The translations under genes were made by a program, and so were the position numbers. Under the pieces are notes generated by a model, which saw only the letters and a list, made by a program, of their open reading frames with translations, ran no database searches and was not told the DNA's origin. DNA of 64,000 bases from Alteromonadales bacterium alter-6D02 (GTDB lineage: Bacteria > Pseudomonadota > Gammaproteobacteria > Enterobacterales > Psychrobiaceae), in NCBI GenBank assembly GCA_002835545.1, contig PIZK01000010.1:115306-179305 (forward strand), written 5' to 3'. Of this stretch, positions 8,856 through 17,878 are shown piece by piece. Within the stretch, counting starts at the first letter, position 1; each line of letters starts with the position of its first letter.

Positions 8856-9437
8856 TTAATATTCAATACCAATATTACTAACGCCAAAACCTTTAAATTC
8901 TTGGCGTAATTCTTTAAGAAAGCCTGGTGTTAACTTAGGATTTTCTTCAATTCGCTCAAGTAAATACTGCTGCAGTGCTTTTTCTTCGACCATCATTTCA
9001 TGTGCGAATGTTGCCTCGTCGCTTATATCACCTTCCATTGCTGTTATATAGCTTGCAACAGTTGAGCTAGACAATTTACTGATGTTAATTAGATCTTCAT
9101 CTAATTTCTGTTCTAAGGCCACTAACATCGTATTAATTGCCATAGAGCAATCAATGGCTGGGATAACCCCAAAACAATCAAACTCTTGAGTTTCTGGAAT
9201 CTGTTCACTTAGTTTGTTCTGTTGCACCTCTAAGTTTAACTTCACTGATTGCTTAGCGAGTTTTTGCCAGATTAAGTCAACAATGGTTGCTAAGACTTGT
9301 GGATTACCATAATTGACACTGTCACTAAATAATCGATAGTTTGGTAACATACGTTCGCTCAGTACATTAGCGAACGTTAATTGCTGCTCGAAGCTTAGGT
9401 TTTTTATCCGGGTGAAAAAGCCGGGTTGCTTACTCAT
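8856..9437 (-). CDS. DUF416 family protein (YjaG-like)
   Basis: A 193-residue soluble protein of unknown function resembling E. coli YjaG. Shared features are the N-terminal LSERMLPNYRLF (YjaG has a CERMYPNYAMF-like stretch), the central GVIPAIDCSMA and the C-terminal ESNIGI-like ending, here VSNIGIEY. No catalytic motif is evident. Its ATG directly abuts the barA stop codon with no gap, so it is co-transcribed as the second gene of a barA unit. In enterobacteria yjaG lies near hupA instead, so its pairing with barA is a local arrangement. Nothing in the sequence shows its role. Confidence 0.85.
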   Translation of the reverse strand: MSKQPGFFTRIKNLSFEQQLTFANVLSERMLPNYRLFSDSVNYGNPQVLATIVDLIWQKLAKQSVKLNLEVQQNKLSEQIPETQEFDCFGVIPAIDCSMAINTMLVALEQKLDEDLINISKLSSSTVASYITAMEGDISDEATFAHEMMVEEKALQQYLLERIEENPKLTPGFLKELRQEFKGFGVSNIGIEY

Positions 9438-12206
9438 TTATTCTATCACTCTTTGTTTTAGGTAAGTGCCACCGATTGTGGCAACTAATTGTAATTCATC
9501 TAGAATTTCTAATAGTTCAGGTTCAATATCTGCAATGTCGACATTCTGCTTTAAGGCCGTTTCGATTGACGCTGCTAAACGTTTTAATTGAGGAACGCCA
9601 GTATAACAGCAAGCACCGTGGAGCTTGTGAATTATTTTTAAGAGTTCATCGCGTTGCTGCGCTCCGATGGCCTTCTCTATACTAGAAATATTCGCTGGGA
9701 TACTGTCGATGAGCATCTGTAACATATCGTACGCTAAGTCTTCTTTGCCCATCGCTTGCTCAAGTGATGCGTCCCATGAAATATGGTTGTCGTCGAGTTC
9801 GGTCACTGTTTCATTATCGTTTAATTGGTAAGAGTGAATGACCGAACGGGTTATATGAGATGTTTCAAGCCAATGTTTAAGGATTTGATCAATCGTTTGC
9901 TCTTTTAACGGTTTGGTTAAGAAGTCATCCATCCCCATATTTAACCAATCTTGTTTTTCTTCTTCTAAAGCGTGAGCGGTAGTTGCAATGATAGGCACTA
10001 ATTGGTTGATGCCATGTTTTCTGATGATAGCTGTTGCTTGCAACCCATCAAGTACAGGCATCTGAATATCCATAAAAATAATATCAAATTTAGTCGCTTT
10101 ACAGCTATCTACGGCTTCTTGGCCATTGCTAGCTTGGACTAAACTACCCACCTTATCCTGCAATATAGTTGTGATTAGCTTGAGGTTTGCCTCATTATCA
10201 TCAACCACAAGCACTCGTTTATTTGCATACTGACTATTATGCTTTTTAGGTCGCGATTGAGGTGTGAGTGCCTGTATTTTTTCAATACTGTTATAAAGCC
10301 TTATGCAGCTTGTTGGGGTTATCAAACAATAATCGACCCCTAATGCAATGACTTTTTGGTGAATAATGAGATCGTTGGTATTGATCAATACGATAACGTT
10401 CGAATTATTTTTTGTTGCATTAATCAATTGTTTTAACGGGGTCAAATCGTCATAGGGACCATCGTAGCTTATAAGGGTACAATCATAATCGTTATGCTGA
10501 CTTGCTTGTTGCCAATTCTGTAGCACATTAAAACTATCCACATGACAGTTCCAGTGATTGAGTTGTTGCGTCAAAATCTCTAAGTGCTCATCGTTAGAGT
10601 AAAACAACTGGATTGATTTTTTGATATTGGCGTTGATGTAGAAGTTGGGTTTACTGTTACTTTCTTCAAGAACAATATGACTGTAAAACTTTGAACCGAT
10701 CCCAGCTTCACTGACGCACGATATTTCTCCGCCCATTTCCTCGATTAATCGTTTGGTGATGACGAGGCCTAATCCACTGCCACCATATTTGCGACTAATA
10801 CTACTATCGGCTTGGGCAAATGCATTAAATAAGCGGGGAAGCTGTTCTGCCTCGATTCCGATACCAGTGTCAATTACTTCAAAGAATATTTGGTGCACAT
10901 TACTAGAGAGTTCATGGGAGTGAATATTGAGTCGAACCGAACCTTCTTTAGTGAATTTTATGGCATTGCCGATCAAGTTGATTAGTATTTGCTGAAAGCG
11001 TTGATGATCCCCGGTGAGGTTGTCGACTGTCTGTGGCTTGATATCAATGAAAAAATTAATATTTTTTTCGTGAGCACTTGTTGCTAGTATTTCACTGATA
11101 TTATCGATGTTTTCTCTTAGGCTAAACGGCGAGTTATCAAGGTAAAGCTTACCGGCTTCCAACTTAGAGAAATCCAGAATATCCTTAATAATATTGAACA
11201 AACCTTGAGCAGACTTCTCGATTGTTTGTAAGTAATCCACTTGATTAGGTAATAGCTGTGTTTTCAACAACTGTTGAGTGAGACCAATCACCCCGTTAAG
11301 TGGGGTTCTTAGTTCATGCGACATATTTGCTAAAAATTCAGACTTTATTCGGTTGCCTTCTTGAGCTTTTTTATTCGCAATATCTAATTCAACATTTTTT
11401 ATTTCGATTTGTTCCATCGTTTCACGCAGTTCACTGGTTGCATGATCAATGTTATGTTGCATTTTATCTTGGTATTCTTTTAATGAGGTGCCCATAGAAT
11501 TGATACCTCGCTTTAAAATATCCATTTCACCGATTAGTTGACCATGTAAGCGAGTGTCTAATTTTCCTTCTCTTATTTTTGTAATTGCACGGACCATTTC
11601 ACCAATTGGGTTTGTCACGTGGCTAATTAAACGAAACGTAAAAAATAGGTTTAATTGAATGCCCAATAGGATGATGATGAAGGTAGTGACACCGATGCGA
11701 TGCTGCTCAAGTAGTGTGGTGTGGTTATTGAGTTGAATAACCAAATAGCCCAGTGTTTTTGTGGTTTGAGTGAAACTGGCTGGATCGGCGTCTTCAACCG
11801 TAATGGCACTGGATACGAGGATGAAATCATCAAAATACTGAACATTAATTAACTTATTGTCTGGTGCTTGCTTAAAATTGGCAAGCTGTTCATTGTAATT
11901 ACTCGCAACATAAAGAGCTTTAGACTCGTTGTATACGGAAATAGAATTTACTAAAGGTGAATGAAATCGATGCATACGTTCGATAAGGCTTTTGAGCTCT
12001 GCACGCTGGTTGTTTTTTAAATTGTGCTCAGCAGAGATTGCTAGTGGGGAAATAATATTAATCCCTTGCTTGTCAAGAGAGTTTTCTAATTCGTCAAATA
12101 AACTGAAAGTAAAAAAGCCGCCCAACATTAGACTAACAAGGATTGTCGGGGTTAATGTAAGAATTATGACCCAAGAGCGAAGACTGTAATTGGCTGAATG
12201 ATTCAT
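9438..12206 (-). CDS. barA: BarA hybrid sensor histidine kinase
   Basis: A 922-residue tripartite inner-membrane kinase. It begins NYSLRSWVIILTLTPT (membrane helix 1), has a periplasmic sensor region to about residue 150, a second helix, a HAMP segment, a HisKA domain with the phosphorylated H297 in NMSHELRTP, an HATPase domain (NLIGNAIKFT, DTGIGI, GGSGLGL), a degenerate middle receiver, a true receiver (VVDDNEAN, MDIQMPVLDG) and a C-terminal HPt with IHKLHGACCY. BarA phosphorylates UvrY/GacA, which drives the CsrB/C-CsrA carbon-storage switch; short-chain organic acids are reported stimuli. An in-frame ATG at 12248 exists, but alignment with E. coli BarA favours 12206. It diverges from rlmD, as in other gammaproteobacteria. 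Confidence 0.94.
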   Translation of the reverse strand: MNHSANYSLRSWVIILTLTPTILVSLMLGGFFTFSLFDELENSLDKQGINIISPLAISAEHNLKNNQRAELKSLIERMHRFHSPLVNSISVYNESKALYVASNYNEQLANFKQAPDNKLINVQYFDDFILVSSAITVEDADPASFTQTTKTLGYLVIQLNNHTTLLEQHRIGVTTFIIILLGIQLNLFFTFRLISHVTNPIGEMVRAITKIREGKLDTRLHGQLIGEMDILKRGINSMGTSLKEYQDKMQHNIDHATSELRETMEQIEIKNVELDIANKKAQEGNRIKSEFLANMSHELRTPLNGVIGLTQQLLKTQLLPNQVDYLQTIEKSAQGLFNIIKDILDFSKLEAGKLYLDNSPFSLRENIDNISEILATSAHEKNINFFIDIKPQTVDNLTGDHQRFQQILINLIGNAIKFTKEGSVRLNIHSHELSSNVHQIFFEVIDTGIGIEAEQLPRLFNAFAQADSSISRKYGGSGLGLVITKRLIEEMGGEISCVSEAGIGSKFYSHIVLEESNSKPNFYINANIKKSIQLFYSNDEHLEILTQQLNHWNCHVDSFNVLQNWQQASQHNDYDCTLISYDGPYDDLTPLKQLINATKNNSNVIVLINTNDLIIHQKVIALGVDYCLITPTSCIRLYNSIEKIQALTPQSRPKKHNSQYANKRVLVVDDNEANLKLITTILQDKVGSLVQASNGQEAVDSCKATKFDIIFMDIQMPVLDGLQATAIIRKHGINQLVPIIATTAHALEEEKQDWLNMGMDDFLTKPLKEQTIDQILKHWLETSHITRSVIHSYQLNDNETVTELDDNHISWDASLEQAMGKEDLAYDMLQMLIDSIPANISSIEKAIGAQQRDELLKIIHKLHGACCYTGVPQLKRLAASIETALKQNVDIADIEPELLEILDELQLVATIGGTYLKQRVIE

Positions 12207-12336
12207 TTGTGGGAAAATAGCCTCTGTCTTAAAACTGACGGTTAACATGACGTCAGTATAATAAAGAAAATATCATAGCATTTAGCCATGATTTTGTAAT
12301 CTAAATTTAATTGAGTATCTAAGTAGTTTCAAGCAT

Positions 12337-13710
12337 ATGGCAAATTTTTACAGTCCCAAAAATAAGATAAAAAAAATCAGAAAGCAGCAGAATGTAACTA
12401 TCGAGAAACTCGACTTAAAATTACAAGGAATGGCTTACATCGATCAAAAAGTGGTATTTGTACCAAGTACTTTGCCCAATGAAGAAGTTGTGATCCAAGT
12501 GAATCACGAACATAAAAACTATGCGAGTGCTGAGTTGATTGAAATAACGAAAGTCAGTGAGCAGCGAATTAGTGCGTTATGTCAACATTTTGAAGATTGT
12601 GGTGGCTGTCAAGTTCAGTACCTATCACCAGCTGAGCAACTTAGCTATAAGCAGCAGGCTCTTGCAGAGCGGCTAAGCAACCTTGTCAGTACTAAACAAT
12701 GGGCAACACCGATTGCTTCTCCAGATTGGCATTATCGCCGCCGAGGTCGCATTGGTGTTTATGTTGAGAAAAATACCAATCTCCGTCTTGGTTTTCGCCA
12801 AAGTGGTAGTAACGATTTAGTTCAAATATCGCAATGTGATGTATTTGTAAAACCCTTTGATACGCTATTCAATGAGTTTAGAGACTTAATTGATCAACTT
12901 GATATTCGTGCAAGTATTGGTCATTTAGAGTGCATTGCTGCTGATAATGCCAACGTGGTTATTTTTAGATGTTTAAACTCGCCAAGTACTGCTGATGTTA
13001 TAAAATTAAAAACCTTTGAACAAAAGCATCAGTTAACCATTTTACTAGAAGAAAACGATAATAAATTTAGCTGGCTATCACCAGCTAAGAAAGGTGCTTT
13101 ATATTATTCTCTTAATGAAATGAAGATTGGATTTAGTGCAGGTAACTTTATTCAAGTTAATGATCAAGTAAATCAGACCATGGTTAATAGAGCTGTCGAA
13201 TGGCTTAACGTAAAGCCGACTGACAAAGTGCTTGATTTGTTTTGTGGTGTTGGTAATTTTAGCTTAGCCATTGCAAAGCAAGCTCAGTTGGTGGTTGGTG
13301 TTGAAGGTGTTAAAGCGATGGTTGAGCAAGCTCAATCAAACGCCGAGCAAGCCGGATTAGCTAATTGTGTTTTTTATCATAGTAATTTGGCTGAGCCTTT
13401 AAGTGAACAACAGTGGTTTGGTGATAAGTTACGTAAGAAGGTTGATAAAATTCTACTGGACCCTGCGCGTGACGGTGCTATGGAAATCTGTAAGCAGCTA
13501 TCGCAATTACAGCCACAACATATTGTTTATGTTTCTTGCGAACCGGCTTCACTTGAACGCGATAGTAAAGTTATTATAGAGCAAGGTTATCAGTTAGAAA
13601 AAATCTGTGTGATGGATATGTTTCCACACACAGGCCATGTCGAATCAATGGCATTGTTTGTTAAAGGTAAGAAAAAAGCACCAAAGAAAAAGAAAACGTT
13701 TGGTCGCTAA
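12337..13710 (+). CDS. rlmD: RlmD, 23S rRNA (uracil-1939 C5)-methyltransferase
   Basis: A 457-residue SAM-dependent enzyme that makes m5U1939 in 23S rRNA. It has an N-terminal TRAM domain, four cysteines placed to hold a [4Fe-4S] cluster (C82, C88, C91 and C167), a Rossmann-type methyltransferase domain with DLFCGVGNFSLA, the motif LDPARDGA, and the catalytic nucleophile C401 in YVSCEPASL. The C-terminus is lysine-rich (KGKKKAPKKKKTFGR). The order barA (divergent) - rlmD - relA is the standard gammaproteobacterial arrangement. The gap to relA is 33 bases, so the two genes form an operon. Confidence 0.95.
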   Translation: MANFYSPKNKIKKIRKQQNVTIEKLDLKLQGMAYIDQKVVFVPSTLPNEEVVIQVNHEHKNYASAELIEITKVSEQRISALCQHFEDCGGCQVQYLSPAEQLSYKQQALAERLSNLVSTKQWATPIASPDWHYRRRGRIGVYVEKNTNLRLGFRQSGSNDLVQISQCDVFVKPFDTLFNEFRDLIDQLDIRASIGHLECIAADNANVVIFRCLNSPSTADVIKLKTFEQKHQLTILLEENDNKFSWLSPAKKGALYYSLNEMKIGFSAGNFIQVNDQVNQTMVNRAVEWLNVKPTDKVLDLFCGVGNFSLAIAKQAQLVVGVEGVKAMVEQAQSNAEQAGLANCVFYHSNLAEPLSEQQWFGDKLRKKVDKILLDPARDGAMEICKQLSQLQPQHIVYVSCEPASLERDSKVIIEQGYQLEKICVMDMFPHTGHVESMALFVKGKKKAPKKKKTFGR

Positions 13711-13743
13711 GGTTTTTGCGCTAATCAAGATAAAGGATAGTTA

Positions 13744-15921
13744 ATGGTAGCAGTTAGGGAAGGTCACTTAGCAGGTGACTTCGATTTAGATCAATGGGTA
13801 ACGAAATTTGGTTTAGATAAAGCACAGGCGAAGCATCTGAGGGCATTATATCTTCAGCTAGAATCAGCTTGTGTGCAAGAAAATGCAGCGTTAATGATAA
13901 AAGCTAGGGAAATGGCTGAAATTTTGCAATCGATGCATATGGATCTTGATACTCTAAAAGCCGCGTTGATATTCCCATGGTTCGAATTAGAGTTGCTCGA
14001 TCAAGAAGAAGTCGAGCAATTAACCAGTAAAGGTGTCTTTGCCTTACTTCGTAATGTTAATGAAATGGCTGCAATCAAAACATTGCATGTTCGAGGTCGA
14101 AACCTTTCAGGGGTACAAGTTGATAACTTACGCCGGATGCTAATGGCTATGGTGGCTGATGTTCGAGCTGTTATTATTAAACTGGCCGAACGTGTGGCAT
14201 ATCTACGTGATATTAAGAACGAAGATGAGGAAGTTAGGGTACTGGCTGCGCGTGAAATTGCAGATATTTACGCACCATTAGCAAACCGTTTGGGTATTGG
14301 GCAGCTAAAGTGGGAGTTAGAGGATATTTCGTTTCGTTATCTTCACCCAAAAACTTATAAAAAAATTGCCAGCTTATTGGACCAAAAACGCTTAGAACGA
14401 GAATCATATATTGCCCACTTCGTTGAGCACTTAAAACGAAAACTCAATGATGATGGTATTTCAGCCAATGTCTACGGTCGGCCAAAACATATCTACTCCA
14501 TCTGGAAAAAGATGGATAATAAAAATATTGAGTTTGAGCAGCTGTTTGATGTTAGAGCCATTAGAGTCGTTGTTGACGAGATTCAAGATTGTTATGGTGC
14601 ATTAGGTACACTACATACATTATGGCATCACGTCCCGAGTGAGTTCTCTGATTATGTAGCCAACCCTAAGCCTAATGGCTATCAATCAATACACAGTATT
14701 GTTGTTGGCCCAGAAGGGCGCACGGTCGAGGTGCAAATTCGAACAGAACAGATGCATCAAGATGCAGAAATGGGCGTTGCTGCCCATTGGCGCTACAAAG
14801 AAGGGAGTGGAGCAACTAAAGGCAGCTCATTTGAAAGTAAAATCGAATGGCTGCGTAAGATTCTTGCTTGGCAAGATGATGTTAAAGACAGCGGAAACTT
14901 AGCTGAAGAAATCCGCTCACAAGTCTTTGATGACCGCATTTACGTTTATACGCCAACGGGTGAAGTGATTGATATGCCGGCTGGGTGTACACCGTTAGAC
15001 TTTGCTTATTATATTCACTCACAAGTGGGTCATCGCTGTATCGGCGCAAAAATTAATGATCGCATTGTCCCTTTTACTTATAAGCTTCAAACTGGTGAAC
15101 AAGTTGAAATTCTTACTGCTAAAGAACCTAACCCTAAACGAGATTGGTTAAACCCCAGACTGGGTTATGTTTTTTCATCACGTTCACGCTCAAAGATACA
15201 GCATTTCTTTAAGCAACAAGATCGAGATAAAAACTTAATCGCTGGGCGCGAAGTCTTAGAAAATGAGCTCACTAACCTTGGTTTAAAGCTTTCTGATGCA
15301 CAAATAGCTGTTCAAAAATACAACTTTAATAACTTTGATGACTTAGTCGCTGCCGTTGGCTGTGGTGATGTCAGGATTAATGCACTGGTTAATTATATCC
15401 AATCACAGTTAATTAAGTCCGAAGAACCACCGGAGCCAGTGCTCAAGCGTACAACCTTAACTAATACTAAAAATAAAAGTGAGGTGGTAGTTGAAGGCGT
15501 TGGCAATTTATTAACTCATATGGCTAAGTGTTGTCAGCCAATACCTGGTGATGACATTGATGGTTTCATCTCTCAAGGTAAAGGAATATCGATTCATCGC
15601 CGTGATTGTGAGCAGTTAAAACAGTTATTAACAAAACACCCAGAACGTAACGTTGAAGTGCATTGGGGTAGTGATTCATCAGCGGGTTATTCGCTAGAGG
15701 TGACGTTATTCGCTAATGATCGCACGGGATTAATTCGTGATATTTCTGCAATTATCGCTAATGATAAAGTCAGTCTTTTGGGAATGAACACTCGAACCAA
15801 TGAATCGACTCAAATCGCAACAATAGGACTCACCCTTGAGGTGCCTGGTCAAGAAGTGTTGAGTCGTTTATTAGCAAAACTATCCTCGGTTGAGGGAATA
15901 TTTGAGGTTAAAAGAGGATAA
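13744..15921 (+). CDS. relA: RelA, ribosome-dependent (p)ppGpp synthetase
   Basis: A 725-residue stringent-response enzyme (E. coli 744) that senses uncharged tRNA on the ribosome and makes pppGpp from GTP and ATP. The order is an inactive HD-like hydrolase region in the first 200 residues, the synthetase domain with YGRPKHIYSIWKKM and NGYQSIHS, a TGS domain (VYTPTGEVIDMPAG), the helical region, a conserved CC motif (AKCCQPIPGDDIDGF) and a C-terminal ACT/RRM domain (LFANDRTGLIRDIS). The hydrolase site lacks the usual HD metal ligands, as in all RelA proteins. In enterobacteria relA is followed by mazEF or mazG; here a PilZ/ParA/RHH set follows instead. Confidence 0.96.
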   Translation: MVAVREGHLAGDFDLDQWVTKFGLDKAQAKHLRALYLQLESACVQENAALMIKAREMAEILQSMHMDLDTLKAALIFPWFELELLDQEEVEQLTSKGVFALLRNVNEMAAIKTLHVRGRNLSGVQVDNLRRMLMAMVADVRAVIIKLAERVAYLRDIKNEDEEVRVLAAREIADIYAPLANRLGIGQLKWELEDISFRYLHPKTYKKIASLLDQKRLERESYIAHFVEHLKRKLNDDGISANVYGRPKHIYSIWKKMDNKNIEFEQLFDVRAIRVVVDEIQDCYGALGTLHTLWHHVPSEFSDYVANPKPNGYQSIHSIVVGPEGRTVEVQIRTEQMHQDAEMGVAAHWRYKEGSGATKGSSFESKIEWLRKILAWQDDVKDSGNLAEEIRSQVFDDRIYVYTPTGEVIDMPAGCTPLDFAYYIHSQVGHRCIGAKINDRIVPFTYKLQTGEQVEILTAKEPNPKRDWLNPRLGYVFSSRSRSKIQHFFKQQDRDKNLIAGREVLENELTNLGLKLSDAQIAVQKYNFNNFDDLVAAVGCGDVRINALVNYIQSQLIKSEEPPEPVLKRTTLTNTKNKSEVVVEGVGNLLTHMAKCCQPIPGDDIDGFISQGKGISIHRRDCEQLKQLLTKHPERNVEVHWGSDSSAGYSLEVTLFANDRTGLIRDISAIIANDKVSLLGMNTRTNESTQIATIGLTLEVPGQEVLSRLLAKLSSVEGIFEVKRG

Positions 15922-15958
15922 GTAGCCTAAAAATTATACTGGAAATTGTCACCACAGT

Positions 15959-16003
15959 CCGTTACATTAAAATGAATGAACAACATTGTTTTTAGTGTAA
16001 CGG
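15959..16003 (+). promoter_or_regulatory. Leader hairpin in front of the PilZ gene
   Basis: CCGTTACATTAAAA (15959-15972) pairs with TTTTAGTGTAACGG (15990-16003), 14 base pairs with one G-U, around a 17-base loop. No T-run follows on the plus strand, so it is not a typical terminator. The right arm ends in the GG of the likely ribosome site (GGA at 16002-16004) seven bases before the ATG at 16011, so the hairpin could mask the start of translation. A regulatory role is inferred only from this geometry. Confidence 0.55.
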
Positions 16004-16010
16004 ATGATAT

Positions 16011-16319
16011 ATGAACAATAATAGCTCTGTAAATCCACAAGAAAGACGTCAATCGCTCCGCCTTGACATGGAGAGTGAATTAGTTGCAATTTATTGGCGT
16101 GATAGTCAAGGTGAGCAACATAGTCAAAGCGTTGTGTGCATTGATGTATCAAGTGGCGGAATTGCAGTGAGTATTGACGTGGAGTTTCAACTTGATGATG
16201 AAGTTGAGGTTCAGTTTAATCCTCACGACTCGAAGAGCCCAAAACGCAGTGCGATTATACTTCGTTGCCATAAACTGCGTGATGGAAGCTATCATGTTGG
16301 CATGTCATTTATCAAATAA
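16011..16319 (+). CDS. PilZ-domain protein (probable c-di-GMP receptor)
   Basis: A 102-residue single-domain PilZ protein. Both c-di-GMP-binding signatures are present: the R-x-x-x-R motif (R13 to R17, in ERRQSLRLD) and D45-x-S-x-x-G (DVSSGG), followed by the beta-barrel strands and the ending YHVGMSF. Known stand-alone PilZ proteins bind c-di-GMP and then act on a protein partner in motility, polysaccharide secretion or cell polarity. No partner domain is fused here. It follows relA and precedes a ParA-like ATPase by 40 bases on the same strand, so joint expression and perhaps joint function with the ParA/RHH pair are plausible but unproven. Confidence 0.85.
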   Translation: MNNNSSVNPQERRQSLRLDMESELVAIYWRDSQGEQHSQSVVCIDVSSGGIAVSIDVEFQLDDEVEVQFNPHDSKSPKRSAIILRCHKLRDGSYHVGMSFIK

Positions 16320-16359
16320 ATCAATGTCGAACACTTTCAGTGATAACTAAGGAACGCTT

Positions 16360-17028
16360 ATGATTATTTTGATTGGCGGCGAAAAGGGCGGTAGCGGTAA
16401 AAGCTGTTTGGCGCAGAATATTGCAGTTTATCTAGCCTCTATTAAAAAGGCTTCTGTGTTAATGGTAGATTGTGATCCGCAACGGACAACCTCTGACTGG
16501 ATTCAAGCGAGAAATAGTGATGAGAGTCTACCTCAAATCAATTGTATTCAACTTTACGGAAAAATACGCAATGATCTGATTAGTTTGGAGCGTAATTATG
16601 ACTTCCTTCTCATTGATTGCGGTGGACAGGATAACTTAGCCTTGCGCGCTTCAATGTCTGTTGCTGACCACGTACTCATACCACTTCGACCAAAGCGTCG
16701 GGATATTAAGACCGTACCTCACATGGAAGATGTCCTTTCGACATGTAAAATGGTCAATCCTAAAATGAATGCTTCCTTTGTCATGACTCAATGCCCCTCA
16801 TTGCCTAATCAGGCTGGAAGGATTTTAGAAGCTAAAGAAGTCTGTAAATCCTACGGTATAAACGTCTTAGATGCGATCACTTATAGTCGTAATATTTATG
16901 ATGATAGCGAGGAAGATGGCAAGTCAGTATTAGAATTAGATCCCCAGGGGAAAGCTGGCAATGAGATTATTGCTATTGCCGAAGAGATGTTGGCAATGCA
17001 ACCGGATAATAATTATGAGTTTAGCTGA
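16360..17028 (+). CDS. ParA/MinD-type P-loop ATPase
   Basis: A 222-residue cytosolic ATPase of the ParA family. The deviant Walker A is EKGGSGKS, with signature lysine K9 and catalytic K14. A Walker A' region reads DCDPQRTTSDW (residues 37-47), and Walker B is LLIDCGGQD with D86. The serine-for-valine change in KGGSGKS is uncommon. The protein lacks an N-terminal helix-turn-helix, so it is the small class (type Ib-like), which usually pairs with a small DNA-binding partner; the next gene encodes exactly that. Small ParA proteins position DNA, chemoreceptor arrays or polar organelles. It is not the main chromosomal parA, which normally sits with parB near the origin. An AAGGA ribosome site lies before the ATG. 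Confidence 0.88.
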   Translation: MIILIGGEKGGSGKSCLAQNIAVYLASIKKASVLMVDCDPQRTTSDWIQARNSDESLPQINCIQLYGKIRNDLISLERNYDFLLIDCGGQDNLALRASMSVADHVLIPLRPKRRDIKTVPHMEDVLSTCKMVNPKMNASFVMTQCPSLPNQAGRILEAKEVCKSYGINVLDAITYSRNIYDDSEEDGKSVLELDPQGKAGNEIIAIAEEMLAMQPDNNYEFS

Positions 17029-17365
17029 TCTTAAAAAGAAAAAACCTCAAAAAAAACGGAAAAAATTAACCGTAGAAGACTTTATTGATGATGCGCAAGC
17101 CTACAGTAAAGGTGAGCCTAATATCAGTCGGCCAGAGGAGCTGATCCAATCAACCTCTGCTGGCTCTGATTGTAAAAAAAGCACTAAAAAACGAACTAGG
17201 CACGCAACGTTTTCATTAAGTGAGCAGTGTATTGCTCAACTTGGAGAACTAGCGCAAGAAAGTGGTGTTAATAAATCTAAGCTTATCCGTATGATGGTAA
17301 AACAAATCAAAGAGCAGGGGAGTGTCTCAATCAAAAATATTAGTCCTGATGAGGATTTAGATTAA
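17015..17365 (+). CDS. Small basic protein with ribbon-helix-helix-like domain, partner of the ParA-like ATPase
   Basis: A 116-residue protein. Residues 1-17 are strongly lysine-rich (LKKKKPQKKRKK), residues 18-55 are probably flexible, and residues 61-100 fit a CopG/Arc-type ribbon-helix-helix: strand RHATFSLS, helix EQCIAQLGELAQESG, turn VNKSK, helix LIRMMVKQIKEQG. The start at 17015 overlaps the ParA stop by 14 bases, showing tight translational coupling; longer in-frame readings upstream lie inside parA and are rejected. Type Ib partition systems pair a small ParA with an RHH protein that binds a centromere-like DNA site, which is the best reading here. No obvious iterated binding site was found beside it. 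Confidence 0.7.
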   Translation: MSLADLKKKKPQKKRKKLTVEDFIDDAQAYSKGEPNISRPEELIQSTSAGSDCKKSTKKRTRHATFSLSEQCIAQLGELAQESGVNKSKLIRMMVKQIKEQGSVSIKNISPDEDLD

Positions 17366-17701
17366 AACCTAACTCTTTAAAACTTCGATATTATTTCACC
17401 TTACCTCACCTCACCTCAATGATCACCTTCAGCCCGTTATGTATCCTGCTCAATTTATTGTTCCTTACTAACTTCTTTTTCTATTAGAGCAATGTGCTAT
17501 TAGTTAACGTGTAGATTATCTTGTTAAAGGATCTTACTTATTGTTCGATGCGCTCTCGAGGGCTTTAAGCGGTAATAGTATTGCCTGCCACAACAGCGTT
17601 GTTCTGCAAGCATTCGGTTTATCATCTGTTTTGGGTTAAATCAATGATAGTTAAGTTACTTATTATCGATGTAGATAACTCTATACGCATAAAAAATGCC
17701 T

Positions 17702-17721
17702 TACCGACATGGTTGTCGGTA
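17702..17721. repeat. Perfect short inverted repeat
   Basis: TACCGACA and TGTCGGTA flank a TGGT loop. It lies about 340 bases after the RHH gene and 110 bases from the symporter terminator. It could be a protein-binding site or an RNA hairpin; neither is shown. Confidence 0.4.
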
Positions 17722-17831
17722 CTTAACTTAGTTAGAACGTAGAACCTGTGCTTTAATCTGTTTAATCATGTTATGGAACCAACGACTAGATTAACGAAAT
17801 TGCTAAAGTTGACGATGAATGATTGACGCAT

Positions 17832-17854
17832 AAAAAAACCGCCCGAAGGCGGTT
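17832..17854 (-). terminator. Rho-independent terminator of the symporter operon
   Basis: Read on the minus strand, AACCGCC pairs with GGCGGTT around a TTCG loop and is followed by five to six T residues. It lies 25 bases after the symporter stop codon. Confidence 0.9.
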
Positions 17855-17878
17855 ATTTAATTTATCAAGAAATCTTGA

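Larger units (their letters stand above)
17366..17878. other. Gene-free region between the RHH gene and the symporter gene
   Basis: About 510 bases with no credible coding frame. Contents are three tandem CCTCA units at 17404-17418, a perfect 8-base-arm hairpin TACCGACA/TGTCGGTA at 17702-17721, and the minus-strand symporter terminator at 17832-17854. The hairpin has no T-run. Given its place beside a ParA/RHH pair, the region would be the first place to look for a centromere-like site, but only short repeats are visible. Confidence 0.4.

Noticed and set aside
15967-16152. Minus-strand frame opposite the PilZ gene
   Set aside because: It is a shadow of the PilZ coding sequence and the leader hairpin.
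17404-17418. Three tandem CCTCA units considered as a centromere-like site for the ParA/RHH pair
   Set aside because: Too short and too few; chance repetition in an AT-rich gap is more likely.
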